NCBI RefSeq assembly: GCF_015278255.1
Contig: NZ_JADIJC010000004.1
Coordinates: 186,001-250,000 of the forward strand
Reading direction: 5' to 3'
Length of the DNA: 64,000 nucleotides
Source: Microbacterium hibisci
Lineage (GTDB): Bacteria; Actinomycetota; Actinomycetes; Actinomycetales; Microbacteriaceae
Below, one piece after another: positions 40,036-49,828 of the stretch (position 1 is the stretch's first letter; every line of letters begins with the position of its first letter). Both the position numbers and the translations under genes were made by a program. The notes beneath the pieces are model-generated. The model worked only from the letters and a program-made list of their open reading frames with translations. It was not told where the DNA came from and did no database searches.

Positions 40036-40682
40036 CGTCGGCCCTGCCGTCGGAGCCGATCCTCGTCGTCGACAACCACGACAGCTTCGTCCACACGCTG
40101 ATCGGCTACCTGCACGAGCTCGGGGCGCGGACCGACCTGGTCGAGGCCGACGCGATCTCCGACCCCGCGCGCGACATCGCCGGGCGACCCGGGGTGCTCG
40201 TCTCGCCCGGTCCCGGCACGCCGGCCGACGCGGGTGCGTCGATCGACGTGGTCCGCGCGGCAGCGGCCGCCGGCATCCCGCTCCTCGGCGTCTGTCTGGG
40301 TCACCAGGCGATCGCCGAGGCGTTCGGCGGCCGGGTCGACCATGCGCCAGAGCTCATGCACGGCATGACGTCGCTCGTGCACCACGACGGCTCGTCGCTG
40401 TACGACGGGCTGCCCGATCCCTTCGTCGCGACGCGCTACCACTCGCTGGCGATCGTCCCCGACACGCTGCCGGCAGACCTCGCCGTCACCAGTCGCACGG
40501 CGAGCCGGGTGATCATGGGCGTCGCGCATCGCACCGCACCGATCGTCGGGGTGCAGTTCCACCCCGAGAGCGTGCTCACCGAGGGCGGGTATCGCCTGCT
40601 CGGCAACTGGCTGACGTCGATCGGATTCGCGGATGCCGCGACCCGCGGTGCGACGATGAGCCCGCGGCGCGACGGCGCCTGA
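40032..40682 (+). CDS. pabA: Class I glutamine amidotransferase, anthranilate/aminodeoxychorismate synthase component II
   Basis: 216 residues. The catalytic Cys is in GVCLGHQAI, and the His-Glu pair is in VQFHPES. The N-terminal LVVDNHDSFVHTLIGYL is typical of TrpG/PabA. It hydrolyses glutamine to pass ammonia to a chorismate-using partner for tryptophan or folate. No partner subunit is adjacent; the gene sits in the conserved crgA-sortase-pabA-pknB order, so annotation as pabA or trpG is open. Confidence 0.88.
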   Translation: MTSALPSEPILVVDNHDSFVHTLIGYLHELGARTDLVEADAISDPARDIAGRPGVLVSPGPGTPADAGASIDVVRAAAAAGIPLLGVCLGHQAIAEAFGGRVDHAPELMHGMTSLVHHDGSSLYDGLPDPFVATRYHSLAIVPDTLPADLAVTSRTASRVIMGVAHRTAPIVGVQFHPESVLTEGGYRLLGNWLTSIGFADAATRGATMSPRRDGA

Positions 40683-40695
40683 CCCTCTCGACCGG

Positions 40696-42390
40696 CTAGC
40701 TGCCCGAGCAGTACGTCAGGGTGATCTCGGAGCGGACCGCCACGTCTCCCGGGGGCAGTGACTGCGACTGCACGGTGGGCGGGTTCGCTCCCGCGCAGTC
40801 CGGATCCTCCTGCGGGACGACGGTGAGTCCGAGCTCCTCGAGTTCGCGGGTCGCGGCCTCGACGGTGTAGCCGCGCACGTCGTCGATGGTCACGCGGCCG
40901 GAGGCGACCACGAGATTGACCATCGTGCCGGCGGCGACGCTGGACCCTTCTGCCGGATCGCTCGAGATCACCGTGCCGGCCGCGAGGTCCTTGTCGTTCT
41001 GGGGTGTGATGGTGCCCAGTTGCAGGCCGGCGCCGGTGATCGCGCCGGTCGCGGCATCCTGCCCCAGCCCGGTGAGCGTGGGAACCGTCGACATCTCCTG
41101 CCCGGTCGACACGTACACGCGCACCTGCTCGTCGGGCGCGACCGAGGTGCCCGCGGCCGGTTCGGTGCGGATGACGTTGCCGGCGGCGACCTCGGTGTTC
41201 TCCTCGTCGATGCGGATCGCCCGCAGGTCGGCGTCGGCCAGGGCCTCGTTGGCGCGCTCGTAGGTCATTCCGCTGACCTCGGGCACCTGGCGCACGCTGG
41301 ACGGAAGATCGTCTCGCGGCTGGATCGACAGCACCCAGAACAGCAGGGAGATGAGCAGGACGGCCAGGAGCGCGACGCCCGCCCAGATCCACGCCACCGG
41401 CGGGCCGGCCTGCGTGCGCTTCATGGTCGTGTCGGTGCTCAGCTGCCGCAGCGAACGCGCGGTCTCGGCGGCCTGGCGAGGGTTCGGTCCGTACAGCTCG
41501 CTGGTGAGCGCGCCCACCTGTCGCTTGGACGGCTGGCGCCCGTCGATCGTCGCGTCGAGAGCCTCGCGGAAGCCGGCCGCGTCCTGGTATCGCTGGAACG
41601 GATCCTTCGCGAGTGCGCGGAGGGCGACCGTGTCGAGTGCGCGCGGAACCGTGTCGTTCACCTCGGACGGCGGGATCGGCGCCTCGCTGACGTGCTGGTA
41701 TGCGACGGCCACCGGAGACTCGCCGCGGAAGGGCTGCCGGCCGGTGAGCAGCTCGTACAGCACCACGCCCGTGGAATAGACGTCGGCGCGGGCGTCGACG
41801 GGCTCGCCCTTGGCCTGCTCGGGCGAGAAGTACGCGGCCGTGCCGAGGATCTGCGTCGTCTCGGCGACGGTGGACGAGCTGTCGGACACCGCACGGGCGA
41901 TGCCGAAGTCCATCACCTTCACCTGGCCGGCGTCGGTCACCATGACGTTGCCCGGCTTGATGTCGCGGTGGACCACGCCCGCCCGGTGCGAGTACTCGAG
42001 CGCCTCGAGGATGCCGTCGACGTAGCGGACGGCATCCGTCACCGGAACCGGGCCCGAAGCGATGATGTCTTTGAGCAGCCGGCCCTTCACGAGCTCCATC
42101 ACGATGAAGGGAACCGGGCGGACCGTGCCGTCGGGAGCGGTGAGCGAATCCTCGCCGGCGTCGTACACCCGCACGATGGTGGGGTGCGCCATGCGGGACG
42201 CGGCCTGAGCCTCGAGGCGGAAGCGTGTGCGGAACGCGTTGTCGTCGGCCAGCTCGCGGTCGAGGATCTTGATCGCGACCTCGCGGCCGAGCGTCAGGTC
42301 GTACCCGCGGTAGACGCTCGCCATGCCGCCCCTGCCGATCGGCTCGTCGATGCGATAGCGCCCCGAAAGCACGCGCGGCTCAGCTGTCAC
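40696..42390 (-). CDS. pknB: Serine/threonine protein kinase PknB with PASTA domains
   Basis: 564 residues from a GTG behind GGGAGAG. Kinase: Gly loop GRGGMASVYRG (19-29), Lys41, HRDIKPGN with catalytic Asp143, DFG at 161-163. A juxtamembrane segment and one transmembrane helix (about 345-370) precede three extracellular PASTA repeats and a C-terminal Cys-containing piece. It senses muropeptides or lipid II and phosphorylates wall-synthesis and division proteins. It is the last gene of the fhaA-fhaB-pstP-rodA-pbpA-pknA-pknB run, about 100 bp after pknA. Confidence 0.95.
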   Translation of the reverse strand: MTAEPRVLSGRYRIDEPIGRGGMASVYRGYDLTLGREVAIKILDRELADDNAFRTRFRLEAQAASRMAHPTIVRVYDAGEDSLTAPDGTVRPVPFIVMELVKGRLLKDIIASGPVPVTDAVRYVDGILEALEYSHRAGVVHRDIKPGNVMVTDAGQVKVMDFGIARAVSDSSSTVAETTQILGTAAYFSPEQAKGEPVDARADVYSTGVVLYELLTGRQPFRGESPVAVAYQHVSEAPIPPSEVNDTVPRALDTVALRALAKDPFQRYQDAAGFREALDATIDGRQPSKRQVGALTSELYGPNPRQAAETARSLRQLSTDTTMKRTQAGPPVAWIWAGVALLAVLLISLLFWVLSIQPRDDLPSSVRQVPEVSGMTYERANEALADADLRAIRIDEENTEVAAGNVIRTEPAAGTSVAPDEQVRVYVSTGQEMSTVPTLTGLGQDAATGAITGAGLQLGTITPQNDKDLAAGTVISSDPAEGSSVAAGTMVNLVVASGRVTIDDVRGYTVEAATRELEELGLTVVPQEDPDCAGANPPTVQSQSLPPGDVAVRSEITLTYCSGS

Positions 42391-42488
42391 GGTCTCTCCC
42401 TGCCTGCGGACATCAGCCAGACTAGCCGAGCCGGAGCGGGCCACGCGTCTCGCGTGACCCGCTCTGCGGACTCACTCAGTCACTCGGC

Positions 42489-44201
42489 TCACGGCGTGGG
42501 CGTGGGCGTGGGAACGGGCGCGGCGGCTTCGATCAGCACCGTGGCCTCGCCGGACTCGCCCGACGTGCGGCTTCCGGCGGTGCCGCCGCTGCACGTGACG
42601 TTGTACGTGACGATCACGGTCTGACCCGCGGCGTCGCCGGCGGTCACCGTCGCGTTGCGGGCGTTCTGCGGGAAGCTGGGACCGTTGGCGATCGTGCCGT
42701 TCTGCACCGTGAAGGTGTAGGCGCTCACCGATCCGGTTCCCGGCGGGCACGTGTAGCCGTCCCACATGACGGTGAGCGGGTCACCGGGCTCGACCGTCGC
42801 GGGCGATCCCTGGAAGGTCGGCGTGCCAGGCGCCGGCATCGGCACCTGCCCGGCGTACGCCGTCAGCTCGATCACGGTGCCCTTGGGCACGTTGCCCGTC
42901 GGGCTCACCTCGTAGATCTTGCCCACGCTGGCCTCGTCGGGCGCGGCGTTCCCCTCGGTGCAGGTGGCGGCGAGGCCCAGCGCGTCGAGCGCGGTGGACG
43001 CCGTCGCGCAGTCCTGGCCGACGAAGTCGTCGGCTACGACGTTGGCCGTCGTCGGGGTCGGCTCCGGGGTGTCGGTGGGCGTGTTGTCGGGCGTCGACGT
43101 GGCGGTCGTGCGCGCGGGATCGGGATCGGCGTCCTGGTTGGCGACGACGGCCCAGATGGTGCCGATCAGCACGAGCAGCAGCAGCGCGATGAGCGCGATG
43201 AGCGGCCACGTCCACGGGCTGCGCTTCTTCTTCTCCGTCGTCTCCTCGACGACCTCCTCGTCGGGAGCCGGCATGACGCGCGTCGCGGCCGAGGTGTCGG
43301 AGCCCGGAGTGAGCAGCTGCGTGGCGGCGTCGCCGGCGACGACACCGGCGATCGCCGGCACCGCCGCAGCGGCGGCCGCGACGTCTCCGCGGCGGAGCGC
43401 GGTCGCCGCGCGGGCGACGGCGGCCGCCGAGGCGGGCCTCTCCTCGGGCTTCTTTGCGATCATCGCCATCACGAGGTTCTGCACCGGCACGCCGACCGTG
43501 GCGGGCAGGGGCGGCGGCTGCTCGTTGATCTGCGCCATCGCGATGGCGACCTGCGACTCGCCGGTGAAGGGGCGCTTGCCGGCGAGGCACTCGTACGCCA
43601 CGATGCCGAGCGAGTAGATGTCGGTCGCCGGCGACGCCGGGTGCCCCGACGCCTGCTCGGGCGACAGGTACTGCACGGTTCCCATCACCTGGCCGGTGGC
43701 GGTGAGGGGCACCTGGTCGGCGATGCGCGCGATGCCGAAGTCGGTGATCTTCACGCGCCCGTCGGGGGTGATGAGCAGGTTGCCGGGCTTGATGTCGCGG
43801 TGCACCAGACCGGCGGCGTGCGCCGCCTGCAGTGCGGCGGACGTCTGGGCGACCACGTCGAGCGTCTTGTCGGTCGACAGCGAGCCGTCGCGCTCGAGGA
43901 TCGTCGACAGGGCCTCGCCGGGAACGAGCTCCATCACGAGGAAGGCGCTGCCGTTCTCCTCGCCGTAGTCGAACACGCTCGCGATGCCCTCGTGATTCAC
44001 GAGCGCCGCGTGGCGGGCTTCGGCACGGAAGCGCTCCAGGAAGCCTGGATCGCCCATGTACTCGTCTTTGAGGATCTTGATGGCGACCGTACGTCCGATG
44101 ACGTGATCGGTCGCCTCCCAGACCTCTCCCATGCCGCCGATCGCTATGCGCGAATCGAGTTCGTATCGGCCGCCGAAGGTCACGCCCTGCGTCGGTCTCA
44201 T
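42489..44201 (-). CDS. pknA: Serine/threonine protein kinase PknA-like with extracellular domain
   Basis: 570 residues. Kinase: Gly loop IAIGGMGEVW (19-28), Lys42, Asp136 in HRDIKPGN, DFG at 154-156. A transmembrane helix (WPLIALIALLLLVLIGTIWAVV, about 335-360) is followed by a Thr/Pro-rich stalk, one PASTA-like domain (FVGQDCATASTALDALGL) and an Ig-like domain ending in VPTPTPTP. Mycobacterial PknA has a short extracellular tail, so this ectodomain is larger than the model. It overlaps the pbpA stop by 4 nt. Confidence 0.93.
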   Translation of the reverse strand: MRPTQGVTFGGRYELDSRIAIGGMGEVWEATDHVIGRTVAIKILKDEYMGDPGFLERFRAEARHAALVNHEGIASVFDYGEENGSAFLVMELVPGEALSTILERDGSLSTDKTLDVVAQTSAALQAAHAAGLVHRDIKPGNLLITPDGRVKITDFGIARIADQVPLTATGQVMGTVQYLSPEQASGHPASPATDIYSLGIVAYECLAGKRPFTGESQVAIAMAQINEQPPPLPATVGVPVQNLVMAMIAKKPEERPASAAAVARAATALRRGDVAAAAAAVPAIAGVVAGDAATQLLTPGSDTSAATRVMPAPDEEVVEETTEKKKRSPWTWPLIALIALLLLVLIGTIWAVVANQDADPDPARTTATSTPDNTPTDTPEPTPTTANVVADDFVGQDCATASTALDALGLAATCTEGNAAPDEASVGKIYEVSPTGNVPKGTVIELTAYAGQVPMPAPGTPTFQGSPATVEPGDPLTVMWDGYTCPPGTGSVSAYTFTVQNGTIANGPSFPQNARNATVTAGDAAGQTVIVTYNVTCSGGTAGSRTSGESGEATVLIEAAAPVPTPTPTP

Positions 44202-45658
44202 CGTCCCAGCACCGCCTCCATGACCTTCTTCGCGATAGGAGCGGCGATGGTGTTGCCGCTGCCCGACTGTCCTTGCCTTCCGCCGTCCTCCACCACAACG
44301 GCGACGGCGACCTCGGGGTTGTCGGCGGGTGCGAACCCGGTGAACCAGAGCGTGTACGGCTCGTCGCCCGTGTTCTCCGCGGTGCCCGTCTTACCGGCCA
44401 CGTCGACCCCGTCTATTCTTGCACCCGACGCAGCGCCGTCATTGACATTGGCCACCATCATCGTGACCAGCTCGTCAGCCATGTCCGTGTCGAGCGCGCG
44501 CCCGAATTCGCTGTCGTCGAACGTCTGCTGCACCGAGAGGTCGGCGCCGATCACCCGGTCCACCATGCGCGGGTTCATGACGACCCCTCCGTTCGCGATG
44601 CCGGCCGACACCATCGCCATCTGCAGGGGCGTCGCGGTGACCTGGCCCTGACCGAAGCCGCTCAGCGCGGTCTGCGCGTCGTCCTGGATCGTGCGCGGAT
44701 AGCCCGAGGGGGTGGAGACGAGCGGCAGCTCGAACGACTGGTTGAAGCCGTACTTCTCGGCCTCTTCCCGGATCGCGGTGTCGCCGAGCTCGACCGCCAG
44801 CTCGGCGAAGGGGATGTTGCAGCTGAGCCGGAGCGCGTCCGCGAGGGTCACCGTGTCGCCGCCGCCGCATGTGCCGCCGCTGGCGTTGTGGACGATGCTG
44901 CTGGACTGCGGCAGCTGATACGTCGCGGGGTTGGGGAGCGCCGAGTCGGGGGTGTAGTCGCCCGAGGCGAGCGCCGCCGAGGCGACGACGAGCTTGAAGG
45001 TCGACCCGGGCGGGTTGAGATCGCCGCCGATCGCCCGGTCCGACAGCGGCTTTCCGGGATCGGCGGTCAGTGCGTCATACGCGGCGTTGACCTCGGCGGG
45101 GTTGTGGGAGGCCAGCGTGTTGGTGTCGTAGCTGGGGCTGGTCACGAGCGCGAGCACGCGCCCCGTCGAGGGCTCGATCGCGATCACTCCGCCCTGGAGG
45201 TCGCCGAGCGCCTCGAAGGCGGCGCGCTGCACGTCGGCATCGAGCGACAGCACGACGTTCGACCCGCGGGGCGGCTGTCCGGTGAAGATCCGCTCGACGC
45301 GGGAGAAGAACTGCGATCCGCCGGTGCCGCTCAGATCTTGGTTCATCGCGCGCTCGATCCCCGTGAGCGAGTCGAGCACGGGATTGAAGTACCCGGTCAC
45401 GGGCGCCCACATCGCGGCATCCGTGTACACCCGCTGCCAGCTGTACACGTCGCCCGACGGTACCGACGACGCGATCGCCGAGCCGTTGGCGATGATCGAT
45501 CCGCGCTGCACCTCGTACGAGTCGTACAGCGACCGCTTGTTGGCGGCGTTCGCCGCGAGCTCGTCGGCCTGGATCACCTGGATCCAGCTGGCGGACCCGA
45601 ACAGCGCGAGGAACATGAGCAGCATCAGGATGCTGAGGCGACGCAGTTCTTTCGTCAT
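44198..45658 (-). CDS. pbpA: Class B penicillin-binding protein PbpA
   Basis: 486 residues. An N-terminal membrane anchor (about 8-28) and a dimerisation region precede the transpeptidase domain. The active site is S219-T-F-K222, S279-C-N281 and K423-T-G425. It cross-links peptidoglycan together with the RodA-type polymerase encoded immediately upstream. It has no C-terminal PASTA domain, as expected of actinobacterial PbpA. It is tightly packed with rodA (1-bp gap) and pknA (4-nt overlap). Confidence 0.96.
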   Translation of the reverse strand: MTKELRRLSILMLLMFLALFGSASWIQVIQADELAANAANKRSLYDSYEVQRGSIIANGSAIASSVPSGDVYSWQRVYTDAAMWAPVTGYFNPVLDSLTGIERAMNQDLSGTGGSQFFSRVERIFTGQPPRGSNVVLSLDADVQRAAFEALGDLQGGVIAIEPSTGRVLALVTSPSYDTNTLASHNPAEVNAAYDALTADPGKPLSDRAIGGDLNPPGSTFKLVVASAALASGDYTPDSALPNPATYQLPQSSSIVHNASGGTCGGGDTVTLADALRLSCNIPFAELAVELGDTAIREEAEKYGFNQSFELPLVSTPSGYPRTIQDDAQTALSGFGQGQVTATPLQMAMVSAGIANGGVVMNPRMVDRVIGADLSVQQTFDDSEFGRALDTDMADELVTMMVANVNDGAASGARIDGVDVAGKTGTAENTGDEPYTLWFTGFAPADNPEVAVAVVVEDGGRQGQSGSGNTIAAPIAKKVMEAVLGR

Positions 45659-45659
45659 G

Positions 45660-47048
45660 TCAGCCGATCACCACCCGGGGCCGGCTGCGGACGGCATCCG
45701 AGATGCGCAGCAGCAGCGCCACGATGATCCAGTTCGCGACCAGCGACGAACCGCCGGCGGCAAGGAACGGGGTGGTCAGGCCGGTGAGGGGGATGAGGCG
45801 GGTGACGCCGCCGACCATGATGAACACCTGCAGCGCGATCGTGAACGAGAGCCCGGTGGCCAGGAGCTTGCCGAAGTCGTCCTGCCCCGCCAGCCCGATG
45901 CGGATGCCGCGGCTCGTGAACACCATGTACAGGCACAGGATGGCGAAGACGCCGATGAGCCCGAGTTCCTCGCCGAGCGCGGGGAGGATGTAGTCGCTCT
46001 CGGCGACCGGGGTGAGGTCGGGCCGGCCCTGACCGAGTCCGGTGCCGAGCAGCCCGCCGTTGGCCATGCCGAAGATGCCTGTGACCAGCTGGAAGCTCGC
46101 GCCGTCCATGAGATCGGGGTTGAACGCGTCGAGCCAGATGGTGAACCGGTTGCCGACGTACGGCAGGAAGCGCGAGGCGACGAACGCGCCCGCCGCGGCG
46201 AGCACGACGCCGATCAGCACCCAGCTGGTCTTGCCGGTCGCGACGTAGAGCATCGCGACGAACATGCCGAAGATCAGCAGGCCCGTGCCGAGGTCGCGCT
46301 GCATCACGATGATGCCGAGCGAGGCCAGCCAGATGACCAGCAGCGGGCCGAGCTCGCGGGCCCGGGGCCACGTGAGCCCGAGGAACCGGGTCCCGGTCGA
46401 GGTGAGGCTCTCGCGCGTGCGGACGAGGTAGCCGGCGAAGAAGATCCCCAGCGCGATCTTGGCGAGCTCGCCCGGCTGGAACGAGAAGAACCCCAGCCGC
46501 ACCCACACGTCGGCATTGGCATCCGTTCCCAGTCCCGGGATGACCGGAAGGATCAGCAGCACGATGCCCGCGAGGCCGAAGATGTAGGTGTACCGGAACA
46601 GCACGCGATAGTTCTTGAGGAACATCACCACGAGCGCGGCGGCCACGAGGGCGATCGCGGCCCACGCGAGCTGACGGGTCGAGAACGAATCCCAGCCGTG
46701 GAGGTCCTCGGCGATGTCGAGGCGGTAGATCATCGCGAGCCCGAGCCCGGTGAGCAAGGTCGCGATCGGCACCACGAACGGGTCGGCGTCGCGGGCGCGC
46801 AGGCGCAGCAGGATGTGCAGGGCGATCACGAGCGCCGTCAGGCCGCCGCAGTAGACCAGGAACGTCCAGTCGATGGCGTCGAGCGCGCCGAGCTGCACCA
46901 GCGCGACGGCGGAGGCGTTGATCGCGAACGCGAACACCAGCAGCGCGAGCTCGCGGTTGCGCTGCGTCTGCGGCACGCGGATGCGGCGCAGGGCGCGGAT
47001 GACCGCGGTGTCGGTCGACACCGCCTCGGTGGGCGTGGGCGCGCTCAT
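45660..47048 (-). CDS. rodA: RodA/FtsW family peptidoglycan glycosyltransferase
   Basis: 462 residues with about 12 membrane segments. SEDS motifs: FFSFQPGELAKIALGIFFAGYL, MQRDLGTGLLIFGMF, and PYVGNRFTIWLDAFNP ahead of FQLVTGIFGMANGG. PVAESDYILPALGEELGLIG and TPFLAAGGSSLVANW follow. It polymerises glycan strands from lipid II in partnership with PbpA. The start ATG overlaps the pstP stop. RodA is preferred to FtsW because of the pknA/pbpA neighbourhood. Confidence 0.95.
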   Translation of the reverse strand: MSAPTPTEAVSTDTAVIRALRRIRVPQTQRNRELALLVFAFAINASAVALVQLGALDAIDWTFLVYCGGLTALVIALHILLRLRARDADPFVVPIATLLTGLGLAMIYRLDIAEDLHGWDSFSTRQLAWAAIALVAAALVVMFLKNYRVLFRYTYIFGLAGIVLLILPVIPGLGTDANADVWVRLGFFSFQPGELAKIALGIFFAGYLVRTRESLTSTGTRFLGLTWPRARELGPLLVIWLASLGIIVMQRDLGTGLLIFGMFVAMLYVATGKTSWVLIGVVLAAAGAFVASRFLPYVGNRFTIWLDAFNPDLMDGASFQLVTGIFGMANGGLLGTGLGQGRPDLTPVAESDYILPALGEELGLIGVFAILCLYMVFTSRGIRIGLAGQDDFGKLLATGLSFTIALQVFIMVGGVTRLIPLTGLTTPFLAAGGSSLVANWIIVALLLRISDAVRSRPRVVIG

Positions 47049-48283
47049 CCGCCTCCTCCCGCCAGATCGTTGATGCCCGAGACGATCTGTCGCGCGTGCG
47101 CCAGCGAGTCCGCCGAGATCGTCCCCTCCACCGTCGCACGGGCGAACTCCGACAGCGAATCGAGGGGGATCTCGGTGTCTTCGTAGGGCGTCGACAGGGT
47201 GATCGGCCCGATGTTCTGCTGCACGCCGCGGAAGATGACGACCGTGTCCTCGTCGGCGCCCACGTAGTAGCGCGTCTGCGTCCACTGGTAGCCGATCCAG
47301 GCCGCGCCGACCAGCAGCAGCAGGACGAGCGCGAGGCCCGCGATCCAGCCGATGCGCCGGCGGCGCGCGCGGCGGCGGTCCTCCTCGATGAGCTCCTCGA
47401 GGAACTCCGGCGCCGGCTCGAAGTGCGTGGGCTCGTTCGCGGCCTGGCGGTTCGGGTGCAGCCAGCTCGACCGCCGGGGTGCGGCGGCGGGCACTTCGAC
47501 GCCGACGGGGTTGGAGGCGGAGCCCACGATCGTGGGCGTGCCGCTGAAGAGCGGATGCTGCCCGCCGACGTCGACGATGACGATCGTGACGTTGTCGGGG
47601 GCGCCGCCGTCGAGCGCCTGCTTCAGCAGGTTGTCGGCGGTGCGGCCGGGTGCGAGCCCGAGTCCGAGGGCCTTGGCCGTATGGGCGTCGTCCACGACGC
47701 CCGACAGACCGTCCGAGCACAGCAGCCAGCGATCGCCCGGCTGCGTCGGCATGATGAACGTGTCGAGCTCGGGATCGGTGTCCATGTCGCCGAGCACGCG
47801 CATGAGCACGGACCGGCGCGGGTGGTAGCGGGCCTCCTCCGGCGTGATGCGGCCCGAGTCGACCAGGCGCTGCACGAAGGTGTGGTCGGTGGTGATCTGG
47901 GTGAGAGCGCCGTCACGGTAGAGATAGATGCGCGAATCGCCGATGTGGGCGATGACCGCGTAGTCGTCGACCATGATGAGCGCGCTGACCGTCGTGCCCA
48001 TGCCCGCGAGCTCGGGGCGGACGCCGACGGTCTCGACGAGGTCGACGGCCGCGTCCGAGATGGCGTCGCCGAGTGCCTTCTCGGCCTCGGCGGTGGAGTC
48101 GTAGGGCCGGTCCAGGTTCTCGAGGCGCGAGATCGCGAGGCTCGACGCGACGTCGCCGCCCGCGTGGCCGCCCATGCCGTCGGCGACGACGAACAGGTTC
48201 GAGCCGGCGTAGCCGGAGTCCTGGTTGTTGGAGCGCACCTTGCCGGTGTGCGAGATCGCGGCGCTCGAGCCCTGGAAGACCAT
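47045..48283 (-). CDS. pstP: PP2C-type protein phosphatase PstP
   Basis: 412 residues. Metal-dependent phosphatase domain (about 1-240) with RSNNQDSGY, VVADGMGGHAGGDVAS, HIGDSRIYLY, CSDGLSGVV and GAPDNVTIVIV, the aspartates that hold Mn2+. A linker with basic RRRARRRRIGW leads to one transmembrane helix (about 310-332) and an extracellular domain of about 80 residues. It dephosphorylates PknA/PknB and their targets. It is encoded with those kinases in one operon. Confidence 0.95.
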   Translation of the reverse strand: MVFQGSSAAISHTGKVRSNNQDSGYAGSNLFVVADGMGGHAGGDVASSLAISRLENLDRPYDSTAEAEKALGDAISDAAVDLVETVGVRPELAGMGTTVSALIMVDDYAVIAHIGDSRIYLYRDGALTQITTDHTFVQRLVDSGRITPEEARYHPRRSVLMRVLGDMDTDPELDTFIMPTQPGDRWLLCSDGLSGVVDDAHTAKALGLGLAPGRTADNLLKQALDGGAPDNVTIVIVDVGGQHPLFSGTPTIVGSASNPVGVEVPAAAPRRSSWLHPNRQAANEPTHFEPAPEFLEELIEEDRRRARRRRIGWIAGLALVLLLLVGAAWIGYQWTQTRYYVGADEDTVVIFRGVQQNIGPITLSTPYEDTEIPLDSLSEFARATVEGTISADSLAHARQIVSGINDLAGGGG

Positions 48284-48301
48284 ATGCGAGGGGTCCGCCC
48301 G

Positions 48302-48838
48302 CTACTTCCGCAGCTCGAACGTCGTCGCGCCGACCTTGATCGGGGCGCCGAGGTTCACGGGGACGGGAGCGGTGACGCGGGCGCCGTCGTGCCAGGTGCC
48401 GTTCGTCGAGTCGAGGTCCTGGATCATCCACTGGTCGCCCCACAGCACGAGGCGCGCGTGGTGGCTGGAGGTGTAGTCGTCGCGTACGACGAGCCCCGAC
48501 TCGCTGGAGCGCCCGATCGTGAGGGGCTCGTTGCCGAGGGGCAGCTCGAGGCCCGTCTTGGGTCCGCTCGTGATGACGATGCGGGACGCGGTGGCGGTGG
48601 TCGCGGGGCCGCCGGGCTGCGCTGCCGGCTTCGCGGGCGCGGGAGCAACCGGCGCGGTCACGGAAGAGGGGGCAGCGGATGCCGCGGGCCCGGCCGCAGC
48701 GGCGGCCGCGGCATCCGGCATCCGCCTGACCTTCACCCCGAACAGGTCGGCGCGCAGCGAGTACACGACGGCGAAGACGAACGCCCACAGCAGCACCAGG
48801 AACCCGATGCGCAGCAGGAGGAGGGTGAGCTCGCTCAC
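48302..48838 (-). CDS. fhaB: FHA-domain protein FhaB (FipA-like)
   Basis: 178 residues from GTG 48838. It has an N-terminal transmembrane helix (LTLLLLRIGFLVLLWAFVFAVVY), an Ala/Pro-rich linker and a C-terminal FHA domain. The phosphothreonine-binding residues lie in LTIGRSSESGLVV, SSHHARL and DLDSTNGTW. It probably recruits phosphorylated wall or division proteins in the PknA/PknB circuit. The start overlaps the fhaA stop (GTGA). Confidence 0.93.
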   Translation of the reverse strand: MSELTLLLLRIGFLVLLWAFVFAVVYSLRADLFGVKVRRMPDAAAAAAAGPAASAAPSSVTAPVAPAPAKPAAQPGGPATTATASRIVITSGPKTGLELPLGNEPLTIGRSSESGLVVRDDYTSSHHARLVLWGDQWMIQDLDSTNGTWHDGARVTAPVPVNLGAPIKVGATTFELRK

Positions 48839-49578
48839 GTCAGCGGTCCCCTCTCGCGCGGGTCGTACGCCCGCGTGGCGTCGTCGACGGATGCCGGGGG
48901 CCGGGCGGCGGACGCCTGCGCGACGACGCGGAACACGATGTCGGTGCGGCCGATCCGCACGGTCGAGTCGGGGGGCAGCGCCGCCTCGCCCACCTTGCGG
49001 CCGTCGAGCATGGTGCCGTTGGTGGAGCCGAGGTCGCGGACCATCGCGCGCTCGCCGTCCCACAGGATCTCGACGTGCTTGCGGCTCGTGCCCGAGTCGG
49101 CCACGGTGATGTCGGCGTCGCTGCCGCGGCCGATCACGGTGCGCGACTTCGTCAGCGGGATGCGCCGGCCCTCGACGTCGACCACGCCGCGCCAGGCGAC
49201 GCGGCCGCCCTGAGCCGTGGACGACTCGACGCGCAGCGTGCCGGTCGCCAGCTGGTCGTCGCGCCGGAGCGAGATGGAGACGGGGCCGGCGAACGAGTAG
49301 CCCTGGGCCTTCGCGTGCTTGTGCACGAGGGTGTCGAGCTCGTGGATGAGCGCGTCGCCGAGAGCCGACACGCGCTCGTCGTCGGCCGGCGCGAGCAGCA
49401 CCGTGAAGGTGTTGGGCGCGAGGATGCGGTCGCGGCTGACCACCGCGGCCTTCTTGTCGAGTTCGCTGCGCAGGGCCGACGCGATCTCGACGGGCTGGAT
49501 GCCGCTGCGGAAGGTCTTGGCGAACGCGCTGTTCACTGCGCGCTCGAGACCTTTCTCGAAGCTGTCAAGTAGTCCCAC
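48835..49578 (-). CDS. fhaA: FHA-domain protein FhaA with DUF3662 domain
   Basis: 247 residues. The N-terminal DUF3662 domain (GLLDSFEKGLERAVNSAFAK, about 1-120) and the C-terminal FHA domain (RTVIGRGSDADITV, SRKHVEIL, DLGSTNGTML) are joined by a short linker. The mycobacterial counterpart binds phosphorylated MviN pseudokinase and limits wall synthesis. This MurJ has no such domain, so the partner may differ. First gene of the leftward operon; GTG start behind GAGGAGCTCC. Confidence 0.93.
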   Translation of the reverse strand: MGLLDSFEKGLERAVNSAFAKTFRSGIQPVEIASALRSELDKKAAVVSRDRILAPNTFTVLLAPADDERVSALGDALIHELDTLVHKHAKAQGYSFAGPVSISLRRDDQLATGTLRVESSTAQGGRVAWRGVVDVEGRRIPLTKSRTVIGRGSDADITVADSGTSRKHVEILWDGERAMVRDLGSTNGTMLDGRKVGEAALPPDSTVRIGRTDIVFRVVAQASAARPPASVDDATRAYDPRERGPLT

Positions 49579-49735
49579 GGAGCTCCTCTGGAGGGGGGTG
49601 CCGGTTGCTACATGCTAATTGCACACGCTGTCCCGGACGTGGATCGTCCTCGCGATCAGGCGAGTTCGAAGCAGGCCGCGACGCATGATATCCTCGGGAA
49701 GTTGAGTTTCGAGGGATCCACGGATCCAGCGACTC

Positions 49736-49819
49736 GCGCGAGTGGCGGAATAGGCAGACGCGCTGGCTTCAGGTGCCAGTGCCCGAAAGGGCGTGGGGGT
49801 TCAACTCCCCCCTCGCGCA
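49736..49819 (+). tRNA. tRNA-Leu (CAG)
   Basis: 84 nt with a long variable arm (TGCCCGAAAGGGCG). The acceptor stem is GCGCGAG/CTCGCGC with discriminator A. The anticodon arm CTGGC-TTCAGGT-GCCAG gives anticodon CAG. CCA is not encoded. Confidence 0.97.
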
Positions 49820-49828
49820 CAGCGCAGC

